In this document: positions 39,909 through 49,381 of the stretch, piece by piece | Numbering within the stretch: position 1 is the stretch's first letter | Layout: each line of letters begins with the position of its first letter | Source: Acidobacteriota bacterium | GTDB taxonomy: Bacteria; Acidobacteriota; JAAYUB01 | NCBI GenBank assembly: GCA_018001935.1 | Contig: JAGNHB010000042.1 | Coordinates: 1 to 50,846 of the forward strand | Direction: 5' to 3' | DNA: 50,846 nucleotides | Position numbers and translations under genes: made by a program | Notes under the pieces: model-generated | Database searches by the model: none | Told to the model about the DNA's origin: nothing | The model's input: the letters and a program-made list of their open reading frames with translations, nothing else

Positions 39909-42152
39909 ATGGCGCAAATTTCCCACGTCGACAAGGAAATCAAGCTCAAGGTGGTATATTACGGGCCCGCCCTCAGCGGAAAGACCACGAACCTGATCTA
40001 CATCCACCAGGTCCTCTTCCCCAACCAGAAAGTCAAACTCTTCTCCATCAACACCGGTGACGACCGCACGCTCTTCTTCGACCTCCTCCCCCTGGAGCTG
40101 GGCGTCATCAACGGTTACAACGTCAAGATGCAGCTCTTCACGGTCCCCGGCCAGGTCAAGTACAACCAGACCCGGCGGACGGTCCTGGGGAAGGCGGACG
40201 GCGTGGTCTTTGTGGCCGACTCCACCCGGAAGATGCAGGACGACAACTGGGAGAGCTTCGAGAACATGCGGGAGAACCTGAAGGCCAACAAGCTGGACTT
40301 CAAGACGATCCCCCTGGTCTACCAGTACAACAAGCAGGACCTCGAGGACATCCTGCCCGTCGAGGAGATGGACGGGATCCTCAACGAGCGGTCCGTGCCC
40401 TCCTTCGGCGCCATCGCGGTGACCGGGGTGGGGGTCCTCCAGACGCTGAAAGCGGCCATCATGGCGGTGCTCCAGGCCTTCAACCGGGAGTTCCCCGACT
40501 TCTCCATCGCCGAGATCGAGGACAAGATCGACCGGAGCTTCGAGGCGGTCCTGGACACCTACCAGCGCAAGATCCGCCCCTCCGGCACCGCCTCCGGCGA
40601 GGCGGAGGAACCGCCGGCGGCCAAGCCGTCCGCGACGGGGACGCACAGCGTGAAGGTGCTGGAGCGGCGGGACGACATCTCCCAGGCGCGGCTGCTGGAA
40701 AAGGCGGTCGAGACCAACATCGAGATGGTCGAGCTCTACAACGAGCTCAACACCCTCAAGAACCAGATGGAGCAGCGGAACCGGGAGTTCACCATCCTGA
40801 GCCAGATCAACCAGGCGCTGACGGAGAAGTTCGACCCCGAGAACCTCCCGAAGCTGATGTTCAAGTCCATCCTGCTCACCTTCCAGACCTCCTACGGGTC
40901 CCTGCTCGAGTTCAACCGCTCCGCCGGGCGGTTCAGCGACAGCCTCCTCACCGGCTTCAACCGGGACCCCCTGGCCAACATCCAGCTCGGGGGGAACGAG
41001 TCCTTCGCCCTGCAGGTTTTCAACTCCCTCAAACCGGTCTGCTTCAACATCTTCTCCTACGAAGACCAGAACATGCCGCCGAAGCAGCGGATCGCCCTCG
41101 CCGACGAGTTGAAGCGCATGAAGATCATGGCCTTCATGAGCGTCCCCCTCCACGCCGGCGGCACGGGCTACGGCCTTCTGAACGTCTACCAGATGATCAA
41201 CGAGTCGAGCGTCCTCAAGGCGTACGGCAACGAGGACCTCCTCTTCCTCTCCCGGCTGGCCACCACCATGTCCCTGGCCTTCGAGAAGAAGCTCTTCGTC
41301 CGGAAGCTCATGGAGAGCACCCGCGACGTCGACGCCAAGGTCGAAAAGGCGACGGCCCAGCTCCGGGAGGAACTCAAGTCCGTCTGGCTCCGGAACCAGG
41401 ATGTCCAGATGAAGCTGAACAACCTCCGGGTCATGCTGGACCCCGTCATGCGGATGGAGATCCAGCGCGACGCCCGGATGCGGGACTTCAAGACCGAGAT
41501 CAGCAAGCCGATCTCCTCCATGCTGATGGCTTCGCGGATCGTCGAAAAGGTGGGCTCGAGCAACCCCGATAATATCGAGAAGGTGGTCGGAGTCTTCCGG
41601 GAGGAATCGTCCAAGCTCAACCGGATCCTGGACGGTCTCGATTCGGGTTCGCGCCAGTACTTCAAATCCGCCGACTTCGTCGACGAGGTCTTCCCGATCC
41701 GCGAGATCATCGACGAGCTGCGGAACGGTTTCCAGCCGATCCTGCGTTCCCGGGGGCTCGTGTGGCGGGAACACCTCCCCGAGCGGAACCTCTTCGCCAA
41801 GGTCGACAAGGAGAAGGTCCGTTTCGTGCTGAACCAGCTGGTGGACAACGCCATCCGGTTCACCCCCGTCGGCCACATCGAAATCAGTGTCCAGTACGAC
41901 CCCGTCTACAACGACCGGTACATGGTGGTCTCCTGCGCCGACACCGGGCAGGGCATCGAGCGGGAGCACCTGGCCCACATCTTCGACCGCTTCTACCAGC
42001 GCCCGGCGGAAAACGAATCCGCCGACCACTACGGTCTGGGCCTCTTCCTCTGCAAGGAGATCATCGAGCACTACGGCGGCAAGATCTGGGCGAAGAGCGA
42101 GGTCGGGGTCAGTTCCACCTTCTACTTCGAACTCCCGGTCAAGATTCCCTGA
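39909..42152 (+). CDS. MglA-type GTPase fused to GAF and degenerate histidine-kinase module
   Basis: A 747-aa cytoplasmic signalling protein. Residues 1-200 are an MglA GTPase: GPALSGKT (19-26), TVPGQ (78-82), NKQD (141-144). A linker and coiled coil (about 245-285) lead to a GAF-like domain (about 290-455). A HisKA-like dimerisation segment (about 495-575) follows: MRDFKTEISKPISSML at about residue 525 aligns with SHELRTPL, but the phosphoacceptor His is replaced. The HATPase domain (about 610-745) is intact with LNQLVDNAIRFTP, DTGQGIE, IFDRFYQ and GLGLFLCKEI. So it may bind ATP without autophosphorylation, or act as a GTP-gated regulator. It is 26 bp before the TPR-DUF4388 gene, probably its partner. 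Confidence 0.92.
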   Translation: MAQISHVDKEIKLKVVYYGPALSGKTTNLIYIHQVLFPNQKVKLFSINTGDDRTLFFDLLPLELGVINGYNVKMQLFTVPGQVKYNQTRRTVLGKADGVVFVADSTRKMQDDNWESFENMRENLKANKLDFKTIPLVYQYNKQDLEDILPVEEMDGILNERSVPSFGAIAVTGVGVLQTLKAAIMAVLQAFNREFPDFSIAEIEDKIDRSFEAVLDTYQRKIRPSGTASGEAEEPPAAKPSATGTHSVKVLERRDDISQARLLEKAVETNIEMVELYNELNTLKNQMEQRNREFTILSQINQALTEKFDPENLPKLMFKSILLTFQTSYGSLLEFNRSAGRFSDSLLTGFNRDPLANIQLGGNESFALQVFNSLKPVCFNIFSYEDQNMPPKQRIALADELKRMKIMAFMSVPLHAGGTGYGLLNVYQMINESSVLKAYGNEDLLFLSRLATTMSLAFEKKLFVRKLMESTRDVDAKVEKATAQLREELKSVWLRNQDVQMKLNNLRVMLDPVMRMEIQRDARMRDFKTEISKPISSMLMASRIVEKVGSSNPDNIEKVVGVFREESSKLNRILDGLDSGSRQYFKSADFVDEVFPIREIIDELRNGFQPILRSRGLVWREHLPERNLFAKVDKEKVRFVLNQLVDNAIRFTPVGHIEISVQYDPVYNDRYMVVSCADTGQGIEREHLAHIFDRFYQRPAENESADHYGLGLFLCKEIIEHYGGKIWAKSEVGVSSTFYFELPVKIP

Positions 42153-42178
42153 TGGCCCCCCGCGGGGAAAGGTGAACC

Positions 42179-43729
42179 ATGCTATTTTTCGACCGTGACG
42201 CCCTCATGCAATCCGCCGCCCACTGCGTGGCGAAGGGGAAGCTCGAGAAGGCCGTCGCAAAGTACCGCAAGATCCTGTCGCGCAAGCCCGACGACAAGGA
42301 AGCCCTCGGCCTGGCCGGGGACCTCCTGATCCAGTTGGGGAACAAGAAGGTCGGTTTCCAGTGCCTGGACCGGGCCGCCGCCCTCTACCTCGAGAGCGGG
42401 GAGTGGGCCAAGGCCATCACCGTCTACAACAAGATGCTCCGGCACGACCCCGAGAACGAGACGCTGATGACCACGGTGGCGGACATCTACCAGCAGAAGG
42501 AGAAGACCCGGGAAGCCGTCGAGGTCCTGCTCAAGGCCGCCAAGGTCAAGAGCAAGACGGACCCTTCCAAGGCCATCTATTTCCTGGAGCGGGTCACCCG
42601 GCTCGCCCCCGACAACCTGGAAGCCCTCGAGATCCTCGCGGACCACTACGACAAGCAGAAACTCACCGGCCGCGCCCGGGACTGCCACCTGGCGGCCGGG
42701 AAGAAGTACTTCGAGCGGGGGGAGTTCGCCCGGTGCTGCCTGCACCTTTACGAGATCATCCAGGCGGAGCCCGACAACCGGGAGGTCAGCCTCATCGTCC
42801 TCCAGGCGCTGGTCAAGCTGGGGAGCCACGAGGACGCCCTCGTCCTGCTCAACAGCATGGGGCTCGGGGAAGAGGACCCCGACCCCCAGCTCATGCCCTA
42901 CCGGATCAGCCTCCTCTTCGAACTCGAGAAAAAGGACGAGTTGATCGGGCTTCTGCACAAGCACTTCATGATCTCCCCCAAGGGGGACGAGATCCTCTTC
43001 CAGTACGTCGAACGGGCGATCCAGAAGAAGCGGTACGGCCTGGCCATGGACATGATCGGCATCCTCGACCTGTCCCGCTACCACGAGTACGGCGGGAAGC
43101 TGACCGACATCCTCCAGCGGATCCTGGCCGAAGACGAAGGCAACACCCAGGCGCTGCAGAAACTCGCCGAGTTCAAGATGTACGTGGGCGACATCCAGGC
43201 CGTCCAGGGACTGTACCCGAAGCTCTACGAGATGTTCGTCCGGCAGAGCGAGAACCGCAAGGCCTACCAGCTCCTGGAGAAGTGGCTCAACCTGGACGAG
43301 AGCAACGAGTGGGTCCGGCACGAGATGCGGCGGCTGAAACTGGCGCTCGACGAGGAATCCTACGGGAAGATGGACCTGATCCGGGGAAAACTCGAGGAGA
43401 TCGGCCTGGAGGACGTCATCCAGATGCTGGAATCCGCCCGAAAGACCGGGATCCTGCGCATCCGCTTCGCCGACCGGGAAGGCCACGTCTATTTCAACGA
43501 CGGGAACATGTTCCACGCCATCTTCAAGGAGAAGATCGGGCAGCACGCCATCATCGAGCTGAAACGGCTCAAGGGCGGCGACTTCATGTTCGACCCGAAA
43601 CTCCCCGAAAACCCGCCCGAGACGCTCCGGGGCTCCAACATGGCCATCGTCCTCGAGGCGCTGCGCGTCATCGACGAGGAGGCCATCCGGGAAAAGGACG
43701 CCCTGGGGCTCGACGAGATCACCCTCTGA
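42179..43729 (+). CDS. TPR repeat protein with C-terminal DUF4388 (PatA N-terminal-like) domain
   Basis: A 516-aa cytoplasmic protein. Residues about 10-230 contain TPR-like helix pairs (LEKAVAKYRKILSRKPDDKEALGLAGDLLIQLG is typical), and further helical repeats follow to about 400. Residues about 405-475 match DUF4388: LEEIGLEDVIQMLESARKTGILRIRF, YFNDGNMFHAIF and ELKRLKGGDFMF. DUF4388 is a signal-associated domain common in Myxococcota and Acidobacteriota. The start has AAAGGTGA before it. It follows the MglA-kinase fusion by 26 bp under one promoter, so the pair probably forms a two-protein GTPase-dependent signalling or motility/polarity complex. Confidence 0.92.
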   Translation: MLFFDRDALMQSAAHCVAKGKLEKAVAKYRKILSRKPDDKEALGLAGDLLIQLGNKKVGFQCLDRAAALYLESGEWAKAITVYNKMLRHDPENETLMTTVADIYQQKEKTREAVEVLLKAAKVKSKTDPSKAIYFLERVTRLAPDNLEALEILADHYDKQKLTGRARDCHLAAGKKYFERGEFARCCLHLYEIIQAEPDNREVSLIVLQALVKLGSHEDALVLLNSMGLGEEDPDPQLMPYRISLLFELEKKDELIGLLHKHFMISPKGDEILFQYVERAIQKKRYGLAMDMIGILDLSRYHEYGGKLTDILQRILAEDEGNTQALQKLAEFKMYVGDIQAVQGLYPKLYEMFVRQSENRKAYQLLEKWLNLDESNEWVRHEMRRLKLALDEESYGKMDLIRGKLEEIGLEDVIQMLESARKTGILRIRFADREGHVYFNDGNMFHAIFKEKIGQHAIIELKRLKGGDFMFDPKLPENPPETLRGSNMAIVLEALRVIDEEAIREKDALGLDEITL

Positions 43730-43863
43730 ACCCCGTTCCGGCCGGCCGGCCGGCGGGGACCACCCCGTCCGGATCATCCGGAAAGGGAACCACGGAATAC
43801 ACGGGCAGGCATCCGGGGCCGGGGCATGATGTTCACGGCAGCCGCGATTCACCTCAGGATTCT

Positions 43864-43901
43864 TCTCCGTGCCTCTGTGCCTTTGTGAGAGACCTTCCGG
43901 A
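43864..43901. repeat. CCGTGCCTC-type element with TTCCGGAA core
   Basis: TCTCCGTGCCTCTGTGCC, then TTTGTGAGAGACCTTCCGGAAG, in the spacer after the TPR gene. Same family as 16050-16103. Confidence 0.75.
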
Positions 43902-43984
43902 AGCTTCCTCCCGGAGGCGGGGCGACCCGGTGAAGGTCAGCTTTCGTGCCCCCTGGCCGCATCCCCGGCAACTCGTTTTTCTTT

Positions 43985-44060
43985 GCGGGCTTGGCGCCTT
44001 GGCGAGATCAGGATCCGGATCGGCTCTCGCCAGGGCGCCAAGACCGCAATGAAACCGGAC
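43985..44060. repeat. GCGCCTTGGCGAGA-type hairpin repeat
   Basis: GCGGGCTTGGCGCCTTGGCGAGA (left) and TCTCGCCAGGGCGCCAAGACCGC (right) form inverted arms around about 17 bases. It resembles the GCAAAG-type palindrome at 14224-14334. Spacer 43730-44233 contains only repeats and no gene. Confidence 0.7.
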
Positions 44061-44233
44061 CGTGATCTCGCCAGGGAAGACCGCTATCGCGCCGGCTCGT
44101 GTGGCATGCCCCGTCAGCACCGTCCGCCGCGTCGGGGTCGCGCCGCTCCGGCGACCTGCGCGGCGCGATCAAAGCGGCGCTCCGGCAGCCTTCGCGCCGC
44201 ACTCCGCAAGGAAGGGGGTGGATCGAGGGTTGC

Positions 44234-44470
44234 GACCGCGATTGCGACCGCGATTGCGACCGCGATTGCGACTGCGACTGCGATTGCGACGGCGATTGCG
44301 ACTGCGACTGCGATTGCGACGGCGATGCGATAGCGACGGCGATTGCGATACCGATACCGATGAAAATGACTCCGGACCTTCAGCCTTCAGTCTAACAGCC
44401 TTCAGCCTAACAACCTTCAGCCTAACAGCCTTCAGCCTAACAGCCTTCAGCCTAAAAGCCTTCAGCCTTA
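44234..44470. repeat. Composite repeat: hexamer array, ACTCCGGACC linker, CCTTCAGCCTAACAG array (copy 3)
   Basis: Hexamers (GATTGC, GACCGC, GATACC) fill 44234-44360. The linker GACTCCGGACC is at 44368-44378, then the CTTCAGCCTAACAG array to 44470, eight bases before the stop codon of the M16 peptidase gene (44478, minus strand). In gene sense the order is stop, array, linker, hexamers, as in the other copies. Confidence 0.85.
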
Positions 44471-44477
44471 CCCGCGC

Positions 44478-47153
44478 CTACGGCCCGACCTCCACCAGGG
44501 TCGTCGCGTCGGGGTCGAGGTGCCGGCGGGCCGCCTCGCGGACCCCCCTCGCAGTGACGGCCCCCACCAGTTCGGGGAACCGGTCGATGTAGTCGAAGCC
44601 CAGGCCGTAGACGTGGGCGGCCAGGATGAACGAGGCCACCTGGGAAAGGGTCTCGAACTTGAAGACGAAGCTCCCGGTCAGGTAGTCCTTGGCCGCTTTC
44701 AGCTCGTCCTCGGACACCCGGTCGTTCCGGATCGCCCGAATTTCCCTCAGCATCCCCTCGAGGGCCTGGTCCCGCTTGTCCGGCGACGTGCCGATGTAGG
44801 CGGTGAAGGTCCCCGGGTCGGGGCCGGCGGAGGAGCAGATCCCCGCCCAGGTGGTGTAGGCGAGCCCCATCTCGTCCCGGAGTTTCCGGGGAATCCGCGA
44901 GGTGAAGCCCGGCCCCCCGCCCAGGATGATGTCCATCACCAGCAGGCGGTAGTAATCGGGGTCGGTTCGGCGAATCCCCAGGTGCCCGAGGAACAGGTGC
45001 AGCTGTTCCCGGTCGTCCACCCGGATCCGCCCCCCCAGCGCCGCCCGCTGCCGCCGGAGACCGAGTTCCACCCGCTGCAGCCGCTCCCCCCGGCGGACGG
45101 CCCCCAGCCGCTCTCGGACCACGTCCGCCATCCGATCCGGCTCGAAGTCCCCCACCAGGGTCAACAGTGCGTTCCCCGCGTGGAACCACTTCCGGTGAAA
45201 GTCCGCCAGGTGCTCCCGCCGAACGGCTGGCACCGTGTCCTTGTAACCCGCCAGCGGGTGGGCGAGAGGGGTGCCGTCGTAGACCAGGCGATTGAACTCC
45301 CTGGCGCCGAGGTACTCGGGGCGGTCTTCCATGGAGGCCAGGCGGCTCAGGACCTGCGACTTCACCAGCTCCAGCCGGTCCTCGGGGAAGCTGGCGTCGA
45401 AGATCATCTCCGCCAGGAGGTCGAACGCCCGGGGGAAATCCTCCGACAGGACCTTGAACGTCACCCCGGCCGACTCCCGGGTGGCGAAGCTCTCCATGAC
45501 CCCGCCCCGTTCGTCGAAGTAGGCCGAGATCTCGGCGTGGGAGTGCCGGCTGGTCCCCTCGTCCAGCAGGTTGCCCAGGAGGTATCCCATCCCCTGGAGG
45601 CCGGGGGGGTCCTCCCGCCCGCCGGCGAGGACCATCGCCGAGGCGTAGACGGCGGGGATGCGGGGCATCGGGCACAGGAAAACCCGAAGGCCGTTGTCCA
45701 GGACGAGTTCCCGGATGTCCAGGTGGACCCGCGGCCCGCCGTGACCGGCACGGGGGTGCGCCGGCGCCGGGGCGGGCCGTTCGGGGTTCCCGTCACGGTA
45801 GTGGCACCGGAAGACCGGTCCCGGGATTTCCGGTTCGTCCTCCCCGGCAGGCCCGCCGACCACCACGCCCTTCCGGCTGGCGGCCATCCGCCCGATCACG
45901 CACCGGTCCGGGGTGAAGATGCGCCCCGCCGTCTCCCGGATCTCCCCGGCGGTGACCTGGAGGGCCTTGCCCAGGAATCCCGTGTAGATGTCGTGCGACC
46001 CGATGCACTCGTACACGCCCAGGTTGACGGCCACGTTGACGATGTCCTCGCTCTCGAAGATGAAGTCGGCCAGGAGCTGGCGCCGCGCACGCTCCAGTTC
46101 GGCCTCGGCGACCCCGTCCTCCGCCACGCGCCGCAACTCGTCGAACACGGCGTCCTCCACGGCCTCGAAGGGCACTCCCGGCTTGATCTCGGCCGAGAGG
46201 CTCACCAGGGAGGGGTCCATCATGTCCTCGAAGGAGAGCGAGACCGCGGAGACCGTCTGGTCCTTCTCCACCAGGCGCTGGTAGATGCGGCTGGTCTTCC
46301 CCTCCGACAGGATGTACTGGAGGATGTTGGCCGCGTGAAGGTCCGCCCCGAACGTGGACGGCCCGTGAAAAGCCACGAGAAGCCTCGCGCCGTGGGACGG
46401 CATGTGGGAAGTGAACCGGATCACCCCGTCGGGAGGCGGGTCGGGTGGCAGCTTCCGGTCCTTCACGGGGCGGCCGGGAAGGGCCCCGAACCGTTTCTCG
46501 ACCGCTTCCAGGGCCCGGTCCGCCTGCACGTCCCCCGAGAGGACCAGGAAGGCGTTGGCCGGGTGGTAGTGATCCCGGTACCAGCGGCGGACCTGGGCCC
46601 GGGTGATCCGCTCCAGGTCCTCCCGCCAGCCGATGATGGGGTTCCGGTAGGGGTGCCGGCGGAAGGCCAGCGACAGAACGTTCCGCCGGAGGTGTTCCCA
46701 GGGGTTGTCCTCGCCCATGGACAACTCCTCCAGGACGACCTGCTTCTCCATCCGGAACTCGCCGGGGTCGAGGAGGAGGCCTGTCATCCGGTCCGCTTCG
46801 ATGTCCAGGGCGGTTTCCCACCGGTCCGAGGCGAAGGCGAAGTAGTACCCGGTGTAGTCGTAGGAGGTGAAGGCGTTGTCGTGGCCGCCCAGGCGGAGGG
46901 TCACGGCGTCGATGGCGCCCTTGGGGAACCGTCGCGACCCCTTGAACATCAGGTGCTCCAGCAGGTGGGAGATGCCGGTTTCGCCCGATTTCTCGTCACG
47001 AGCCCCCACCCGGTACCAGATGGTGGAGCAGACGATGGGGAGCGCGTGGTCTTCGGCCACCAGCAGGCCGAGGCCGTTGGGGAGGGTGAAGGCGCGGACC
47101 TCGGGGATGCCGGGGTGGCGTGCGGGGTCCCGGTCGGTGCGCTCAGCGGGCAT
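44478..47153 (-). CDS. M16 family zinc peptidase with two tandem domains (pitrilysin type)
   Basis: A two-domain M16 metallopeptidase of 891 aa. The first half (about residues 20-430) contains the inverted zinc motif HLLEH (63-67) and the third ligand Glu in the later EADRM / EKQVVLEEL region, so it is catalytically complete. The second half (about 455-891) is the usual inactive partner domain (LVLDNGLRVFLCPMPRIPAVYASAMVLAGGRED and QRVELGLRRQRAALGG). No signal peptide, so it is probably cytoplasmic or processed after export. It overlaps the S9 peptidase gene by 11 bp (its ATG lies inside that gene's last codons) and is the last gene of the unit. Confidence 0.93.
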   Translation of the reverse strand: MPAERTDRDPARHPGIPEVRAFTLPNGLGLLVAEDHALPIVCSTIWYRVGARDEKSGETGISHLLEHLMFKGSRRFPKGAIDAVTLRLGGHDNAFTSYDYTGYYFAFASDRWETALDIEADRMTGLLLDPGEFRMEKQVVLEELSMGEDNPWEHLRRNVLSLAFRRHPYRNPIIGWREDLERITRAQVRRWYRDHYHPANAFLVLSGDVQADRALEAVEKRFGALPGRPVKDRKLPPDPPPDGVIRFTSHMPSHGARLLVAFHGPSTFGADLHAANILQYILSEGKTSRIYQRLVEKDQTVSAVSLSFEDMMDPSLVSLSAEIKPGVPFEAVEDAVFDELRRVAEDGVAEAELERARRQLLADFIFESEDIVNVAVNLGVYECIGSHDIYTGFLGKALQVTAGEIRETAGRIFTPDRCVIGRMAASRKGVVVGGPAGEDEPEIPGPVFRCHYRDGNPERPAPAPAHPRAGHGGPRVHLDIRELVLDNGLRVFLCPMPRIPAVYASAMVLAGGREDPPGLQGMGYLLGNLLDEGTSRHSHAEISAYFDERGGVMESFATRESAGVTFKVLSEDFPRAFDLLAEMIFDASFPEDRLELVKSQVLSRLASMEDRPEYLGAREFNRLVYDGTPLAHPLAGYKDTVPAVRREHLADFHRKWFHAGNALLTLVGDFEPDRMADVVRERLGAVRRGERLQRVELGLRRQRAALGGRIRVDDREQLHLFLGHLGIRRTDPDYYRLLVMDIILGGGPGFTSRIPRKLRDEMGLAYTTWAGICSSAGPDPGTFTAYIGTSPDKRDQALEGMLREIRAIRNDRVSEDELKAAKDYLTGSFVFKFETLSQVASFILAAHVYGLGFDYIDRFPELVGAVTARGVREAARRHLDPDATTLVEVGP

Positions 47154-49257
47154 TCCCGCCGTCCTTCCCGCCCTCCGCGGGTTCGAAGGCCTGGTTCCGC
47201 CACATCCGCTTCATGTCGTAGGGCGCCGGCGCCCCCCCCAGGTAGGTGTGAAACCAGTCGAGGTGCGCGTTGTAGTAAAAGGGCATGCTCTTGACGGCAT
47301 CCGGCCAGTGGCCGTCGTTTTTGAACACGATGAGCCGCGAGGGGACCTTCATCTTCTGCAGGTCGGTGAAGAAGTGGAGGCTCTGGGTGTAGGGCACCCG
47401 GTAGTCCCGCTCCCCCGTGATCACCAGGCAGGGGGTCCTGTAGTTCGCGACACGCTCCGAGGGGTTCTGGGAACGGTAGATCGGGGATTCCCACGGCACC
47501 CCGCCCAGGTCGTACTCGGGGAACCACAGCTCCTCCGTGGCCCCGTGCATGGAACGCAGGTCGTACACGCCCATCATGGCCGCCAGCGCCTTGAAACGGG
47601 TGGCCTGCCCCTCGAGCCACATCATGGCGTAACCGCCCCAGCTCCACCCCATGGCCCCCATCCGGTCGGGGTCCACGTACGGCAGCGCCGCCAGGGCGTC
47701 CGTCACCTTCAGGACGTCCTCGATGACCTTCCCGTTCCAGTCCTTCGAGATGGCGTCGGTGTAGGCCTGCCCGTAACCCGTGGAACCGTGTGGGTTGGGG
47801 AAGGCCACCACGTAACCTGCGCCGGGGTAGACCTGCCAGTCGCCCCGGAACGCGTCGGCCCACATCATCTGGGGCCCGCCGTGGACGTTGAGGATCAGGG
47901 GGTACTTCTTCGCCGGGTCGAAACCGTGGGGCTTGACCACGAAGACGTGCACGTCGGCGCCGTCCGCCCCCTTGACCCACATCTCCTCGGCCGGGCGGAA
48001 GTCCACCTCGTCACGGACCGCCTGGTTGAGCGTGGTCAGGCGTTTCAGCGTGCCGTCGGCCAGGTCGCAGCGATAGAGGTCGGCCGGCTCGCCGACGGCG
48101 TCCTTCACGATCACGGCCCAGCGCCCCGTGGGGTCCAGGTCCCAGGCCCGGACGTGGACGTCCCTCACCAGGCTCTCCGGCTTGCCGCCCTCCACCGGGA
48201 CGCGGCAGAAGGCCGTCCGGCCCTTCACGTCCGCGGTGAACAGGAGGGACTTCGAGTCCGGCGCCCACCGGAACTCGCCCACCCAGTCGTCCCAGTGGCG
48301 GGTCACTTCCCGGCGCTCGCCCGTGGCCCGGTCGAGGACCATCAACCGGAACCGGTCCGCCTCGAACGTGGGGACCGCCTGGGCCAGGTAGGCCAGGTAC
48401 TTCCCGTCGGGGGAGTAGAGCGGCGCGGTGTCGGACGCCTTGTTGTCCGCCGTCAGGCACCGGGGCTCACCCCCGGTGACCGGGACGGTCCAGAGGTCCG
48501 TGTTGGTGGTGGAGGCTTCGTCGGCCTCCCGGTTGGACACGAAGCAGATCTCCCTCCCGTCCGGGGAGAGGTCGTACCCCCGGCCGCCGGTCGAGAAGGC
48601 GGGGGAGTCGTAGTCCCCGGGCGTCAGGTCGGTCACCGCGCCCGTCTTCACGTCCACGCACAGCACGTGGGAGCGCCGGCCGTCGGCCCAGTCCGTCCAG
48701 TGGCGGTAGAGCAGCCGGTCGGCCAGGTGGGCCTGGAGGGGGCCCTTGTCGAGGCCGTCCTGGATTTTCTTGTTGCAGGCGTCGTCGGCGCCGCACTCGG
48801 GGAAGACGGAACTGGTGAAGAACACCGTGGCGCCGCCGGGGGCCCACTCCGCCGCATCGACGCCGGTGGAGAGCTTCGTCAGCTGGCGCGCCTCCGCGGG
48901 TTCCACCGGGAGGGCCCAGGCCTGGGACCCCTCTTTGCGGCCCGACAGGAAGAGGATCGACCGGCCGTCCGGCGACCAGCGGGGCGCCCGGCTGGACGCC
49001 TCGGCCCGGGTCACCTGCCGCGGCTCGCCCCCCTCGGCGTCCACGACCCAGACCTGGGTCACGGACTTGCCCTTCGCCAGGTCGCTCTCCGACACGGTGA
49101 AGAGGACCCGCTGGCCGTCCGGGGAGATCCGGGGGTCCCCGATCCCTTTCAAGCGGTAGAGGTCGGCGATGGTGCAGGCGCGCTTGCCCGCCGCGAAGAC
49201 CGCGACGGCGCCCAGAAGGCCGGACAGGGCCACGAGGGCCAGGATGACTCGCTTCAT
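47143..49257 (-). CDS. S9 family prolyl oligopeptidase-like peptidase
   Basis: A secreted serine peptidase, 704 aa from the ATG at 49257 (GGGAGGAA site; the frame open to 49323 is rejected). Signal peptide about residues 1-22. The N-terminal half is a beta-propeller (about 30-440) with repeated WSPDG..ILF, YSPDGKYLAYL segments. The C-terminal alpha/beta-hydrolase domain has the catalytic Ser in GWSWGGYAM, Asp in TGERDYRVP and His in NDGHWPDA. It acts on small peptides in the periplasm or outside. The following M16 gene overlaps by 11 bp, suggesting a joint peptide-degradation unit. Confidence 0.94.
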   Translation of the reverse strand: MKRVILALVALSGLLGAVAVFAAGKRACTIADLYRLKGIGDPRISPDGQRVLFTVSESDLAKGKSVTQVWVVDAEGGEPRQVTRAEASSRAPRWSPDGRSILFLSGRKEGSQAWALPVEPAEARQLTKLSTGVDAAEWAPGGATVFFTSSVFPECGADDACNKKIQDGLDKGPLQAHLADRLLYRHWTDWADGRRSHVLCVDVKTGAVTDLTPGDYDSPAFSTGGRGYDLSPDGREICFVSNREADEASTTNTDLWTVPVTGGEPRCLTADNKASDTAPLYSPDGKYLAYLAQAVPTFEADRFRLMVLDRATGERREVTRHWDDWVGEFRWAPDSKSLLFTADVKGRTAFCRVPVEGGKPESLVRDVHVRAWDLDPTGRWAVIVKDAVGEPADLYRCDLADGTLKRLTTLNQAVRDEVDFRPAEEMWVKGADGADVHVFVVKPHGFDPAKKYPLILNVHGGPQMMWADAFRGDWQVYPGAGYVVAFPNPHGSTGYGQAYTDAISKDWNGKVIEDVLKVTDALAALPYVDPDRMGAMGWSWGGYAMMWLEGQATRFKALAAMMGVYDLRSMHGATEELWFPEYDLGGVPWESPIYRSQNPSERVANYRTPCLVITGERDYRVPYTQSLHFFTDLQKMKVPSRLIVFKNDGHWPDAVKSMPFYYNAHLDWFHTYLGGAPAPYDMKRMWRNQAFEPAEGGKDGGNAR

Positions 49258-49381
49258 CTTGTTATTCCTCCCGGGAACGAAACTGCCGGCCTCCCCGGGG
49301 AAGACCGGCGGAAGACCGCCCATTATCCATCACCCGTTCTCCCCCCGCAACCGGATATCCGCACTCTTTTTTCCGCGGGGT

